Shown: positions 24,634-33,103 of the stretch, piece after piece
Position numbering within the stretch: position 1 is the first letter of the stretch
Layout of the letters: every line of letters begins with the position of its first letter
Assembly: GCF_900112815.1 (NCBI RefSeq)
Contig: NZ_FOND01000010.1
Location: 1 to 64,000, forward strand
DNA: 64,000 bases
Reading direction: 5' to 3'
DNA from: Blastococcus tunisiensis
Lineage (GTDB): Bacteria > Actinomycetota > Actinomycetes > Mycobacteriales > Geodermatophilaceae
Translations under genes and position numbers: made by a program
The notes under the pieces: model-generated
Told to the model about the DNA's origin: nothing
What the model saw: the letters and a program-made list of their open reading frames with translations, nothing else
Databases searched by the model: none

Positions 24634-25692
24634 TCAGGCGGCGATGCGGCGGGCGCCGCTGTAGCCGCTCATCAGCGGGGCCACCTTCACCACGTCGCCG
24701 GAGGTGGGCGCGTGCACCATCTGGCCGTTGCCGATGTAGATGCCCACGTGGCTCACCGGGCTGTAGAAGAAGACCAGGTCGCCCGGCTGGAGCTGGTCGC
24801 GGGAGACCGCCTGCCCCATCCGCGACTGGAGCCGGCTCGAGTGCGGCAGGTTGATGCCGGCGGCCCGGAAGGCGTAGGCGGTCAGGCCCGAGCAGTCGTA
24901 GGCGTTGGGGCCGCCGGCCGCCCAGACGTAGGGCTTGCCACGCTGGGCCATGGCGGTGTCGATCGCGATCTGCGCCGCGTTGCCGTTGGCGACGACCGGG
25001 GCGTCGGCGGCTGCCGGCTCGCGGTCGGCCGACCGGCTGGCCCGGTCCTCCTCGCCGTGCGCGGCGACGGCTGCCTGCTGCTCCTGCGTGCTCAGCTGGG
25101 AGAACGCCGCCCGGTAGCTGTCGACCTCGGCCTGCAGCGCGGCCTGCTGGGCCGCCACCGCGTCGTACTGGGCCTGCGCCTCGGTCGTGGCCTGCGCCGC
25201 GGCGGCCTGCGCCTGGGCGGCGGCCACGTTGGCCGCGGCGGCCCGCTCGAGGATGCCGTTCTGGTGCCCGGCCACCATCTGCAGGGTGGCCATGCGGTCG
25301 ACGAAGGCGTCCGCGGAGTCGCTGGTCAGCAGCGCCTGGACGGACCCGAGGCCCTCGCCCGTGTACGCCGTCCGGGCCAGCCCGCGCACGTACTGCTGTG
25401 CGGCGGCCAGCTCGGCCGTGGCCTGCTCCATCACCGCGGCGGCGGCCCGGGCGGCGTCCTGCTGCGCCGTCAGGGCGACCCGCGCCTCGTTGAACTCCTC
25501 GGTGATCACCTCGAGCTCGTGCCCGCGGGACGCGACCAGCTGGGCGGCCTCGGCGGACGTGGCCGGTGCGGCCTGCGCCGGGACGGCGACGAGGACGGTG
25601 CCCAGGACGGCGAGGAGGGCGAGCGCGCCCCGTGCGACGAGCGCCGGACGGCGGGGCGACGTGCGGTGCGCACGGCCGAGGGGGGACGCCAT
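24634..25692 (-). CDS. secreted NlpC/P60 peptidoglycan endopeptidase, RipA-like
   Basis: This 352-residue secreted hydrolase should cut peptide stems of peptidoglycan (D-iGlu to meso-DAP bond), as RipA and related enzymes do in cell division. A signal peptide covers about residues 1-45 (basic start, GALALLAVLGTVLVAVPAQAAP). A long Ala/Gln-rich coiled coil follows (about 50-215). The NlpC/P60 domain is at 235-345, with the catalytic Cys in AYDCSGLTAYAF, the His in VSHVGIYIGNG and the third residue in VHAPTSGD. ATG 25692 was chosen because the signal peptide then starts correctly. The region at 25837-25866 holds a promoter overlapping a GTCAC direct repeat. Confidence 0.92.
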   Translation of the reverse strand: MASPLGRAHRTSPRRPALVARGALALLAVLGTVLVAVPAQAAPATSAEAAQLVASRGHELEVITEEFNEARVALTAQQDAARAAAAVMEQATAELAAAQQYVRGLARTAYTGEGLGSVQALLTSDSADAFVDRMATLQMVAGHQNGILERAAAANVAAAQAQAAAAQATTEAQAQYDAVAAQQAALQAEVDSYRAAFSQLSTQEQQAAVAAHGEEDRASRSADREPAAADAPVVANGNAAQIAIDTAMAQRGKPYVWAAGGPNAYDCSGLTAYAFRAAGINLPHSSRLQSRMGQAVSRDQLQPGDLVFFYSPVSHVGIYIGNGQMVHAPTSGDVVKVAPLMSGYSGARRIAA

Positions 25693-25836
25693 GATGCGGC
25701 GCTCTCCGTTTCTTCGGTTCTTCCACGGTCTGCCGCCGGGTCGTCTGACCGGTGCGGGCCCTCTGCCGGGCCCGGCTCGACGGTGTTCGGGGGGGGCCGG
25801 CGGCCTCAGTGACTGACCGCCCCTGCGAACACACAG

Positions 25837-25866
25837 ACCGTAAGCGCCGTGACCGGGTCGTGACAA
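25837..25866 (-). promoter_or_regulatory. promoter of the NlpC/P60 gene with GTCACG direct repeat
   Basis: On the minus strand, TTGTCA (complement of 25861-25866), an 18-bp spacer and TACGGT (complement of 25837-25842) form a plausible promoter. Two GTCACG units, 11 bp apart (complements of 25859-25864 and 25848-25853), overlap the -35 region. Repeats of this kind are reported as MtrA sites before ripA-type genes in mycobacteria. Whether MtrA binds here is inference. Confidence 0.55.
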
Positions 25867-26065
25867 TGACAAAGATGTTTTTTGTTTGCGTTTCGCCTAT
25901 ACCGGGCATGGCTCCGCCTCGGCCGTCGTCCCGTGCGCCCCAGGTGCCCCGACTGCCCCGTCCGCCGGCCGCTCCGCGCGGTGACCGGTGCGGGGGATGC
26001 GGGCACGGCCCAGCCATGGACGCCCGCACGATGACGGCGGACGGGCGGCTCGGTACCGTCCGCCG

Positions 26066-27628
26066 GTGACGCGCAGCAGGTACGACGTCGTGGTCGTGGG
26101 CGGGGGCCACAACGGCCTGGTGGCCGCCGCCTATCTGGCGGGAGCCGGGCGGTCGGTGCTCGTCCTCGAACGGCTCCCCCAGGTGGGCGGGGCCGCGGTG
26201 AGCCGGCAGGTCTTCGACGGCGTCGACGTCCGGCTGTCCGCCTACTCCTACCTCGTCAGCCTCCTGCCCGACCGGATCGTCGACGACCTCGGCCTCGACC
26301 TGCGCCTGGCTGACCGCGCGGTCGCCTCCTACACCGCGGCCGTGCGGGACGGGCGTCCCACGGGTCTGCTGGTCGAGCGCGACGAGGGGCCGGCCACCGC
26401 GACCTCCTTCCGGCAGCTGACCGGGTCCGACGCGGAGTTCACCGGCTGGCAGCGCTTCTACGGCCGGCTGTCGACGCTGGCCGAGGACCTCGCGCCCACG
26501 CTCACCGAGCCGCTGCTGTCCGCCGACGAGCTGACCGGGCGGCTCCGCGACCCCCAGCTGTGGCACGACCTGCGGGAGCGGCCCCTCGCCGACGTGGTGG
26601 CCGACCACCTCGCCGACGACGTCGTCCGGGGGATCGCGCTGACCGACGGGCTGATCGGGACGTTCGCCGACGTGCACGCCGCCGACGGGCTGGCCGGACG
26701 CTGCTTCCTCTACCACCTGGTGGGCAACGGCACCGGCCGCTGGCGGGTGCCGGTGGGCGGCATGGGCGCGGTCAGCGGCGCCATGGCGGCGGCCGCCCGC
26801 CGGAGCGGTGCCGAGATCGCCACCCGGGCCACCGTCACCGCGCTGGAGACGACGGCGTCCGGGGTGACGGTGCACTGGACCGACGAGGACGGCGGGGCGC
26901 AGGCCGTGGACGCCGGCCACGTGGTCTGCGGGACCGCGCCGAGCGTCCTCGAGGAGCTCACCGGCAGCGAGCCCGGGCCGCGCCCGTCCGGGTCCCAGCT
27001 CAAGATCAACATGGTCCTCTCCCGGCTCCCGCGGCTGCGGTCGGGCGCGGACCCGGCGACCGCGTTCGGCGGCACGTTCCACGTCGACGAGGCCGCCGCC
27101 CAGCTCGACGACGCCTACCGGCAGGCCGCCGCCGGGCGACTGCCCGAGGTCATCCCGTTCGAGGTCTACTGCCACTCCCTCAGCGACCCGTCGATCCTCG
27201 GCCCGGTCGAGCGGGCCACCGGTTCGCACACCCTGACCCTGTTCGGTCTGCACACCCCCGCCGAGCTCTACCGCGCCGACCCGGTGGGCACCCGCCGGGA
27301 GGCGGTCCGCCGGGTGGTCGCCCAGCTCGACGCCCACCTCGAGGAGCCGCTGCTCGACTGCCTCGCCCGCGACGCCGCCGGGGACCCGTGCCTGCAGGCC
27401 GCCTCACCGCTGGACGTCGAGGAGTCCCTCGCGATGCCGGGCGGGCACATCTTCCACGGGGACCTGGCGTGGCCGGTCGCCTCGACGACGGACGAGGTCG
27501 GCACCTGGGGCGTCGCCACCGCGCACCCGCGGATCGTGGCGGCGTCCTCCGGCGGGACCGTGCGTGGCGGCGCGGTCAGCGGCCTCGGGGGCTACGCGGC
27601 CGCCCGCCACCTGCTGGACGCGCGCTGA
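26066..27628 (+). CDS. FAD-dependent oxidoreductase, phytoene-desaturase/PYROXD2-like
   Basis: This flavoprotein of 520 residues belongs to the amine-oxidase/phytoene-desaturase superfamily. The N-terminal dinucleotide-binding fold is DVVVVGGGHNGLVAAAYLAGAG with the acidic end of strand 2 at VLVLERLPQVGGAA. The C-terminal FAD segment is VRGGAVSGLGGYAAARHLL. The GGHNGL variant and overall length match the PYROXD2-like group of uncharacterised oxidoreductases rather than the true carotenoid desaturases. GTG 26066 is chosen because TACCGT lies six bases upstream (leaderless). The stop overlaps the likely start of the next gene. Confidence 0.85.
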   Translation: MTRSRYDVVVVGGGHNGLVAAAYLAGAGRSVLVLERLPQVGGAAVSRQVFDGVDVRLSAYSYLVSLLPDRIVDDLGLDLRLADRAVASYTAAVRDGRPTGLLVERDEGPATATSFRQLTGSDAEFTGWQRFYGRLSTLAEDLAPTLTEPLLSADELTGRLRDPQLWHDLRERPLADVVADHLADDVVRGIALTDGLIGTFADVHAADGLAGRCFLYHLVGNGTGRWRVPVGGMGAVSGAMAAAARRSGAEIATRATVTALETTASGVTVHWTDEDGGAQAVDAGHVVCGTAPSVLEELTGSEPGPRPSGSQLKINMVLSRLPRLRSGADPATAFGGTFHVDEAAAQLDDAYRQAAAGRLPEVIPFEVYCHSLSDPSILGPVERATGSHTLTLFGLHTPAELYRADPVGTRREAVRRVVAQLDAHLEEPLLDCLARDAAGDPCLQAASPLDVEESLAMPGGHIFHGDLAWPVASTTDEVGTWGVATAHPRIVAASSGGTVRGGAVSGLGGYAAARHLLDAR

Positions 27629-28611
27629 CCGCGCGCCCCGCCGGTGCGCGCCGTCCCCGGGGCGCCCCCGCAGAGCTCCTGGCCGGCGTCCGCCGGCGGC
27701 TGGAGGGCCGCGATCTCGCGCTGATCGCCGCCGGTCTCACCTTCTACGCCGGCATCGCCGTCGTCCCCGTGCTCGTGCTGGCCTTCGCCCTCACCGCCTG
27801 GCTGACGTCCCCGGAGCGGGTGCAGGAGCTGGGCGGCCGGCTGGCCGAGCTGCTGCCGGCCGAGCTCGGCGCCCCGGACGCCGTCGAGGCCCTGGTCGCC
27901 GCGGGGGTCGGGCTGTCGCTGCTCAACGGGGCCCTGGCCGTGCTGCCCATGTCCTTCTACGGCGAGGGGCTGCGGCGCGCCCTGCTGCGGTTCGGCGGCC
28001 GCCCGGAGGGACTGACCGGGTGGAAGGGCCGGCTGGCGGCGGTGCCCGTGGTGCTGGTGACCCCGCTGCTGCTCTACCCGCTGCTGCTGACCGTGCCGGT
28101 CATGGCCGACCTGGCCGGGGCCGACGGGGCCGGCCCCCTGATCGGGCGGGTGGCCATCGGCTTCTACGGGGTCATGGCCGCCCTGACCGTGCCGCTCGCG
28201 TGGGGGTTCCGCGTCGTCGGGGCCGGGCGGGTGCGCTGGTCCTCGCTCGCGGTCGGCGCCCTGTTCACCGCGGCCTGCGTCTCGGGCTTCCTGCAGGGCT
28301 TCGTGCTCTTCCTGGCCCTGCCGCTGGACCTGGGCGCACCGTTCGGCGGTCTGGACGTCGTGGGCGGGGTGGTCGCGCTCGGCCTGTGGCTGTTCCTGCT
28401 GCACCTGGTGGTGATCGGCGGCTGGCTGGCCACCCAGTCGCTGGACGAGCTGCTCGCGCGCCGCTCAGCGGCCCGTGCCGGGGCCCGGCCGGAGGTGCGC
28501 CGCGGTCAGGCCGGAGCGCCCGGGGTGCCGGGCGGCGGGGGCTCCGGCGGCGGTGGGCCCGGTGGCGGCGGGACCGGCGGGGGCGGCGGCTCGGGGACGG
28601 GCTCCACGTAG
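27625..28611 (+). CDS. YihY/BrkB-family membrane protein
   Basis: The product is about 328 residues with six membrane helices and belongs to the YihY/virulence-factor BrkB (UPF0761) family, whose function is not settled. The family start DLALIAAGLTFYAGIAVVPVLVLAF and the helix near VIGGWLATQSLDELLAR are clear. There is no ATG or GTG in frame before the first helix. The only useful start is CTG 27625, which overlaps the previous stop as CTGA, so I infer a CTG start with translational coupling. The last 40 residues are almost only Gly, Pro and Ser, and this part overlaps the 3' end of the convergent penicillin-binding-protein gene by 106 bp. Confidence 0.75.
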   Translation: MTARPAGARRPRGAPAELLAGVRRRLEGRDLALIAAGLTFYAGIAVVPVLVLAFALTAWLTSPERVQELGGRLAELLPAELGAPDAVEALVAAGVGLSLLNGALAVLPMSFYGEGLRRALLRFGGRPEGLTGWKGRLAAVPVVLVTPLLLYPLLLTVPVMADLAGADGAGPLIGRVAIGFYGVMAALTVPLAWGFRVVGAGRVRWSSLAVGALFTAACVSGFLQGFVLFLALPLDLGAPFGGLDVVGGVVALGLWLFLLHLVVIGGWLATQSLDELLARRSAARAGARPEVRRGQAGAPGVPGGGGSGGGGPGGGGTGGGGGSGTGST

Positions 28612-30821
28612 TCGGCACCGTTGCTGATCAGGATGGACACCACCTGCAGCGGGACGGCCCGCCCACCGCGGCCCGGGCTGGTGCCCAGGAAGGTGCCGTC
28701 GGGGCGGTCGCTGTCGACCCGCAGCTGGACGCTCTGGAAGCCCGCCGCGGCCAGCACCTGGACGCAGTCGGACACCGAGCCGCAGCCGGGCACCGGCTTG
28801 GTGTTGCCCCGGACGACGGCGGGATCGGCGGGTGGGAAGGGACTGCTGCCCCGCGCCTGCAGGATCGGGGCCATCGCGTCCCGCCAGATGGTCGCGCCCT
28901 TGCCACCCCCGAAGCCGCCGACGTTCCGGTTCCGCTTCGGGTCGAACACCATGACGCTCGCGGCGATCTCCGGCGTGTAGCCGACGAAGGTCACCGAGAC
29001 GTTGCCCTGGGTGGTCCCGGTCTTGCCGGCGATCTGGTGGCCGCTGACGTAGGCGCCGGGCGCGGTCTGGCCCGGGTTCCCCGGCTCGACGTCCTTGCGC
29101 AGCATCTGGTTGAGCGTGTTCGCCACGCCGGCCGGGATGGCCTCCGGCGTGCAGTTGTCGACCGGGACCAGCGGCTGGCCGTCCTCGCCGAGCAGGGGCC
29201 GGCCGAACCGGTCGAGGATCGCCGTCACGGGGACGACGTCGCACTGCGTCCCGCCCGCGGCCAGCGTGGAGTATGCGCTGGCCAGCCCGAGCGGGCTCGT
29301 CGCGTCCGGGCCGAGCGTGAACGACCCCCGGTTCTCGTCGATGATCTTCTGCGCGAAGCCGTCCGGGCTGAACTGGTAGAGGCCCATGCGCTCGGCCATC
29401 CGCACCGGCTCCTCGACGCTGCCCAGGGTGTCCTCGAGCGCGACGAAGTAGGTGTTCGAGGACTGGTAGAGCGCCGTCGTCAGGTCCAGCACGGAGCGGT
29501 AGGAGCCGGCGTTCTCGACGGTGTACGGGCCGCCCCGTTCCCGGTAGACGCGGGACCGGTAGGGGCTCGGCGCGTTCAGGGTGAACTCGCTGGAGAGTCC
29601 CCGGGCGAGCGCGGCGGCGGCCACGAAGACCTTGTACGTCGATCCCGCGCCGCGGCTGGGTGCGCGGTTGAGGTTGTAGGACTCCTGGGTCGGGTCGTCG
29701 AGGTCGTAGCCGAACGTCCGGTTGATGCTGAGCGCCAGCAGGTGGCCGGTGCCCGGCTGCACCGCGTTGAACGTGGCGACCCGCGGGTCGCCGAGGGGCA
29801 GCGTGTTCAGCACGGCGGCGTCACCGGCGCGCTGCAGCTCCGGGTCGAGCGTGGTCTGGACGACCAGGCCGCGGGTCTCCAGGTCCCGCTGCGTCAGGCC
29901 GAGCTCCTGCGTCAGGTACTGCTGGACGAAGTCGCAGACGTAGGGGCCGACGGTCGCCTCGACGCAACCCCGGCGGGGAGCGGGGGCCGGGGCCAGCCCC
30001 AGCGGTGCCGCGGACGCCTCCGCCTCCTGCTCCGGGGTGATGTAGCTCTGCTCGGCCATGCGGTCGAGCACCTGGTTGCGGCGGACGGTCGCGGCCTCGG
30101 GGTTGGTGAACGGGTCGTCGCGGGACGGGCTCTGCACCAGGCCGGCCAGCAGCGCGGCCTGCGGCAGCCCCAGCGCGGCGGCGTCCACGCCGAAGTAGGC
30201 CCGCGCGGCCGGCTGCACGCCGTAGGCGTTCTGCCCGAAGTAGACGATGTTGAGGTAGCGGGTGAGCAGGTCGTCCTTGCTGTACCGCTCCTCGAGGTCG
30301 AGGGCGAGCCGGGCCTCGCGGATCTTGCGGCCCACGCTCTCCTCGACGGCCGCGGCCCGCTCGGCCGGGTCGTCGGTCGACTGCAGCAGCGTCTGCTTCA
30401 CCAGCTGCTGGGTCAGCGTCGACCCGCCCTCCATCACCTCGCCGGCCGCGAGGTTCCGGACCAGTGCACGCAGCGTGCCCTGGATGTCGACGCCACCGTG
30501 CTCGTAGAAGCGGGCGTCCTCGATGGCGACGATCGCCTGCCGCATCACCTCGGCGATCTGCTCGGTGGCGACCGGAGCGCGGTTCTCCCGGTAGAACGAG
30601 GTGATCAGCTCGCCGTTCCCGGCCAGCATGACGGTGTTCCCGGGCGGTGGCAGATCGGTCAGCTCCTCCGGCGGATCGCCCAGGAGACTGGTGGAGTGCG
30701 AGGCCGTGAGGGCGGGGCCGCCCACCCACGGCAGCAGGAGCCCGGCCAGGAGAGCGCCGGCGAGCACGATGCTGAGGGCCAGCGCACCCAGGGTGCGCAC
30801 CGTGCCGGCGCGCTCGCGCAT
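28506..30821 (-). CDS. class A penicillin-binding protein with PASTA domain
   Basis: This bifunctional cell-wall synthase polymerises glycan strands and cross-links peptides outside the membrane. It has 771 residues. One membrane helix (about 12-34) is followed by the transglycosylase domain (about 70-245), with the catalytic glutamate in AIEDARFYEHGG (Glu101) and EGGSTLTQQLVKQ. The transpeptidase domain (about 345-640) has STYK (394-397), SSN (454-456) and KTGT (600-603). A PASTA-like domain at about 655-735 is followed by a tail of almost only Pro, Gly and Glu. ATG 30821 has GAGGAGGG just upstream and is preferred over 30875. It resembles mycobacterial PonA2. Confidence 0.93.
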   Translation of the reverse strand: MRERAGTVRTLGALALSIVLAGALLAGLLLPWVGGPALTASHSTSLLGDPPEELTDLPPPGNTVMLAGNGELITSFYRENRAPVATEQIAEVMRQAIVAIEDARFYEHGGVDIQGTLRALVRNLAAGEVMEGGSTLTQQLVKQTLLQSTDDPAERAAAVEESVGRKIREARLALDLEERYSKDDLLTRYLNIVYFGQNAYGVQPAARAYFGVDAAALGLPQAALLAGLVQSPSRDDPFTNPEAATVRRNQVLDRMAEQSYITPEQEAEASAAPLGLAPAPAPRRGCVEATVGPYVCDFVQQYLTQELGLTQRDLETRGLVVQTTLDPELQRAGDAAVLNTLPLGDPRVATFNAVQPGTGHLLALSINRTFGYDLDDPTQESYNLNRAPSRGAGSTYKVFVAAAALARGLSSEFTLNAPSPYRSRVYRERGGPYTVENAGSYRSVLDLTTALYQSSNTYFVALEDTLGSVEEPVRMAERMGLYQFSPDGFAQKIIDENRGSFTLGPDATSPLGLASAYSTLAAGGTQCDVVPVTAILDRFGRPLLGEDGQPLVPVDNCTPEAIPAGVANTLNQMLRKDVEPGNPGQTAPGAYVSGHQIAGKTGTTQGNVSVTFVGYTPEIAASVMVFDPKRNRNVGGFGGGKGATIWRDAMAPILQARGSSPFPPADPAVVRGNTKPVPGCGSVSDCVQVLAAAGFQSVQLRVDSDRPDGTFLGTSPGRGGRAVPLQVVSILISNGADYVEPVPEPPPPPVPPPPGPPPPEPPPPGTPGAPA

Positions 30822-30939
30822 GGCCCTCCTCCCTCCGGATCGTTGATCACCCCAACAGAGAACGGCGCGGCCCACAATCCCCCGCGCCGGTCGTGTTCGG
30901 CCCGTGACAGAACGCGACGGACGGGTGGGAAGGCCGAGG

Positions 30940-32976
30940 TCAGGGCGCCGGGAGGTCCGCGAGGGGCGCCGGGAGGTCCTCCCGGTGGAGGACGACGAGG
31001 GTGCTCACGGCGCGGGTGAGGACGACGTAGAGCCGGTGCAGGCCGCGCGGCTCGGCCGCCACGATCGCCGCCGGTTCCACCACCACGACCGCGTCGAACT
31101 CCAGCCCGTGCGCCAGGCCGGCGGGCACGACGGCGATCCGCGTGACCTCCGCACCGTCGTCGGCCAGCACCGCCGCGGGCAGTCCCGCGCCGGCGAGCGC
31201 GGTCGCGACGTCGTCCACCGCGGCGTCGGCGCAGATGATCCCGACGGAGCCCGGGGCCTCGCTCAGCTCCGCGACGACCTGGACGACCGCACCGTCCGGA
31301 TCCGTCACCCGGCGCACCCGCAGCGAACCCGGATCGGCGCGGACGGCCGTCGCCGGTGAGAGGTCGGGCGCGATGAGCGGCAGGAGCCGGTTGGCGAGGT
31401 CCAGCACCTCCCCGGGCACGCGGTAGCCCCGGGTCAGGGGACGGATCACCGTGTCGGGGCGCCCGAGAGCGGCGAGCGTGTCCCGCCAGTCCGCCGGCGA
31501 CCAGGGGCTGGTGGCCTGGGCCAGATCGCCCAGCACGGTGAGCGAGCCAGCGGCCAGCCGGCGGGCGACGGCGCGGCACTGCATCGGGGAGAGGTCCTGC
31601 GCCTCGTCGACGACCACGTGCCCGTAGCCGGGCGTGCGCTCCAGCAGTCCGGCCAGCTCGTCGGCCAGCACCGCGTCGGCGGCCGTCCACGGCGCCGATC
31701 GGACCGAGCGCGGCGGCACCGGCCAGTGCAGCAGCGCCATTTCGCCGTCGTCCAGGATGCCCCGCGCCGCCCGGGCCAGCCGGACCGGATCGCGCCAGAG
31801 GTCGCCCAGGAGACCGGCCGCATCCCGGACCGGCCAGACCTCGTCGCAGAAGGCGCGCACCTCGGCGCTGCGCGCGGCCCGGTGCGTCTCGGCGTCGGTG
31901 GGTGTCCCGGCGGCCTCCTCGCTCTGCCGCCGGGCATCCTCGGCCACCAGCAGCATCAGCCGTTCCCGGCCCGCCACGTAGTGCAGCATCTGCTGGTCGT
32001 CGTCGGCCCGGGCCCGGCGCCGGACGTCGTCGACGTAGCGCTTGAGCCGCTCGACCGGAACGCGGTACCGGCGCCCGGCCAGCGGCACCTGCACCGAGTC
32101 GGCGGGCTTGCGGATCTCGCCCCAGAGCGCCCGGCGGAGCACCTCCGCCATGCGGGCGTCGCCCTTGAGGACCGCGGCCTCCGGGCCGTCCTCCGCGCGC
32201 ACCGGCACGCGGGCGGTGAGGTCGGCGACCGTCGTCTGCTCGACGTCGACCTCCCCCAGCGTGGGCAGGACCTGCTCGATGTAGCGCAGGAAGGCACGGT
32301 TCGGCCCGACGACGAGGACACCGGTGCGGGCCAGCTGCCCGCCGTGCGTGTAGAGCAGGTACGCCGCCCGGTGCAGGCCGACGGCCGTCTTCCCGGTGCC
32401 CGGCGCCCCCTGCACGCAGATCGAGTCCGTGAGGGGTGCGCGGACGATGTCGTCCTGGTCGGGCTGGACGGTGGCGACGATGTCGCGCATCGGCCCCGAC
32501 CGTGGCCGCTCGATCTCCTGCCGGAGGAACTCCCCGCCCTCCTGCCCCGCCCCGAGGAGCTCGTCCTCGTAGCCGGTCAGCTGCCCGTCGGCGAAGCCGA
32601 AGCGACGGCGGCGGACCAGGCCCTGGGGATCGGCGGCGGTTGCCTGGTAGAACGGCCGGCTCATCGGCGCCCGCCAGTCGATGACGACGGGGTCGCCGAC
32701 GGCGTCCCGGACGTGCCGGCGGCCGATGTGGAAGGACTCCCGGGATCGGTCGATCCGGCCGAAGAACGGCGGGACGCCGGGATCGGCGGCCAGCGCGCGG
32801 AGCCGTTCCGCGCGGGCGGCACCGAGGCGTTCCGACGCCCAGGCGTCGACGCCGGCGTCGACGGCGGCCGACGCCGCGGTGCGCATCTGCGCGAGGCACT
32901 CGGCGGCCCGGGCGAGGTGGGCCCGCTCGGCGGTCAGGACGGGCTCGGCGGTGTCGGGCTCAGCGGGGGGAGACAC
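30940..32976 (-). CDS. HelD-like UvrD/Rep-family ATPase (RNA polymerase recycling type)
   Basis: This 678-residue superfamily 1 ATPase is of the HelD type, which releases RNA polymerase from stalled complexes rather than unwinding DNA. The N-terminal coiled-coil arm (about 12-70) is followed by GDPVVIDWRAPMSRPFYQA, a segment typical of HelD proteins. The Walker A motif is GAPGTGKTAVGLH (from residue 190). The Walker B/DEAQ box is VVVDEAQDLSPMQCR, and late motifs include LTRGYRVPGEVL and LHRLYVVLTRAVSTLVV. In actinobacteria a subgroup (HelR) protects RNA polymerase from rifamycins; whether this protein belongs there cannot be told from sequence alone. It is divergent from a lipoprotein gene. 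Confidence 0.85.
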   Translation of the reverse strand: MSPPAEPDTAEPVLTAERAHLARAAECLAQMRTAASAAVDAGVDAWASERLGAARAERLRALAADPGVPPFFGRIDRSRESFHIGRRHVRDAVGDPVVIDWRAPMSRPFYQATAADPQGLVRRRRFGFADGQLTGYEDELLGAGQEGGEFLRQEIERPRSGPMRDIVATVQPDQDDIVRAPLTDSICVQGAPGTGKTAVGLHRAAYLLYTHGGQLARTGVLVVGPNRAFLRYIEQVLPTLGEVDVEQTTVADLTARVPVRAEDGPEAAVLKGDARMAEVLRRALWGEIRKPADSVQVPLAGRRYRVPVERLKRYVDDVRRRARADDDQQMLHYVAGRERLMLLVAEDARRQSEEAAGTPTDAETHRAARSAEVRAFCDEVWPVRDAAGLLGDLWRDPVRLARAARGILDDGEMALLHWPVPPRSVRSAPWTAADAVLADELAGLLERTPGYGHVVVDEAQDLSPMQCRAVARRLAAGSLTVLGDLAQATSPWSPADWRDTLAALGRPDTVIRPLTRGYRVPGEVLDLANRLLPLIAPDLSPATAVRADPGSLRVRRVTDPDGAVVQVVAELSEAPGSVGIICADAAVDDVATALAGAGLPAAVLADDGAEVTRIAVVPAGLAHGLEFDAVVVVEPAAIVAAEPRGLHRLYVVLTRAVSTLVVLHREDLPAPLADLPAP

Positions 32977-33103
32977 GATCGGAGGACGCTACGCCGCAGG
33001 CGGCGCCCGGTCGACGCACTTCCCGCCCGGCTCTCCGGAACACGGCGGTATCGGTCCGGTCTCGGGGCTTGGCCGGCCGGGCCCGACGGTCCAGCCTGAG
33101 GCG

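Noticed and set aside
25693-25910. Possible cyclic di-AMP (ydaO) riboswitch before the NlpC/P60 gene
   Set aside because: Such riboswitches often precede NlpC/P60 genes in actinobacteria. The conserved core could not be found here, and a promoter with a direct repeat explains the region better.
27564-31019. 1151-residue plus-strand reading frame across the YihY and penicillin-binding-protein genes
   Set aside because: It runs in a shifted frame and then antisense to well-supported genes, and consists of Arg/Gly/Ala-rich noise.
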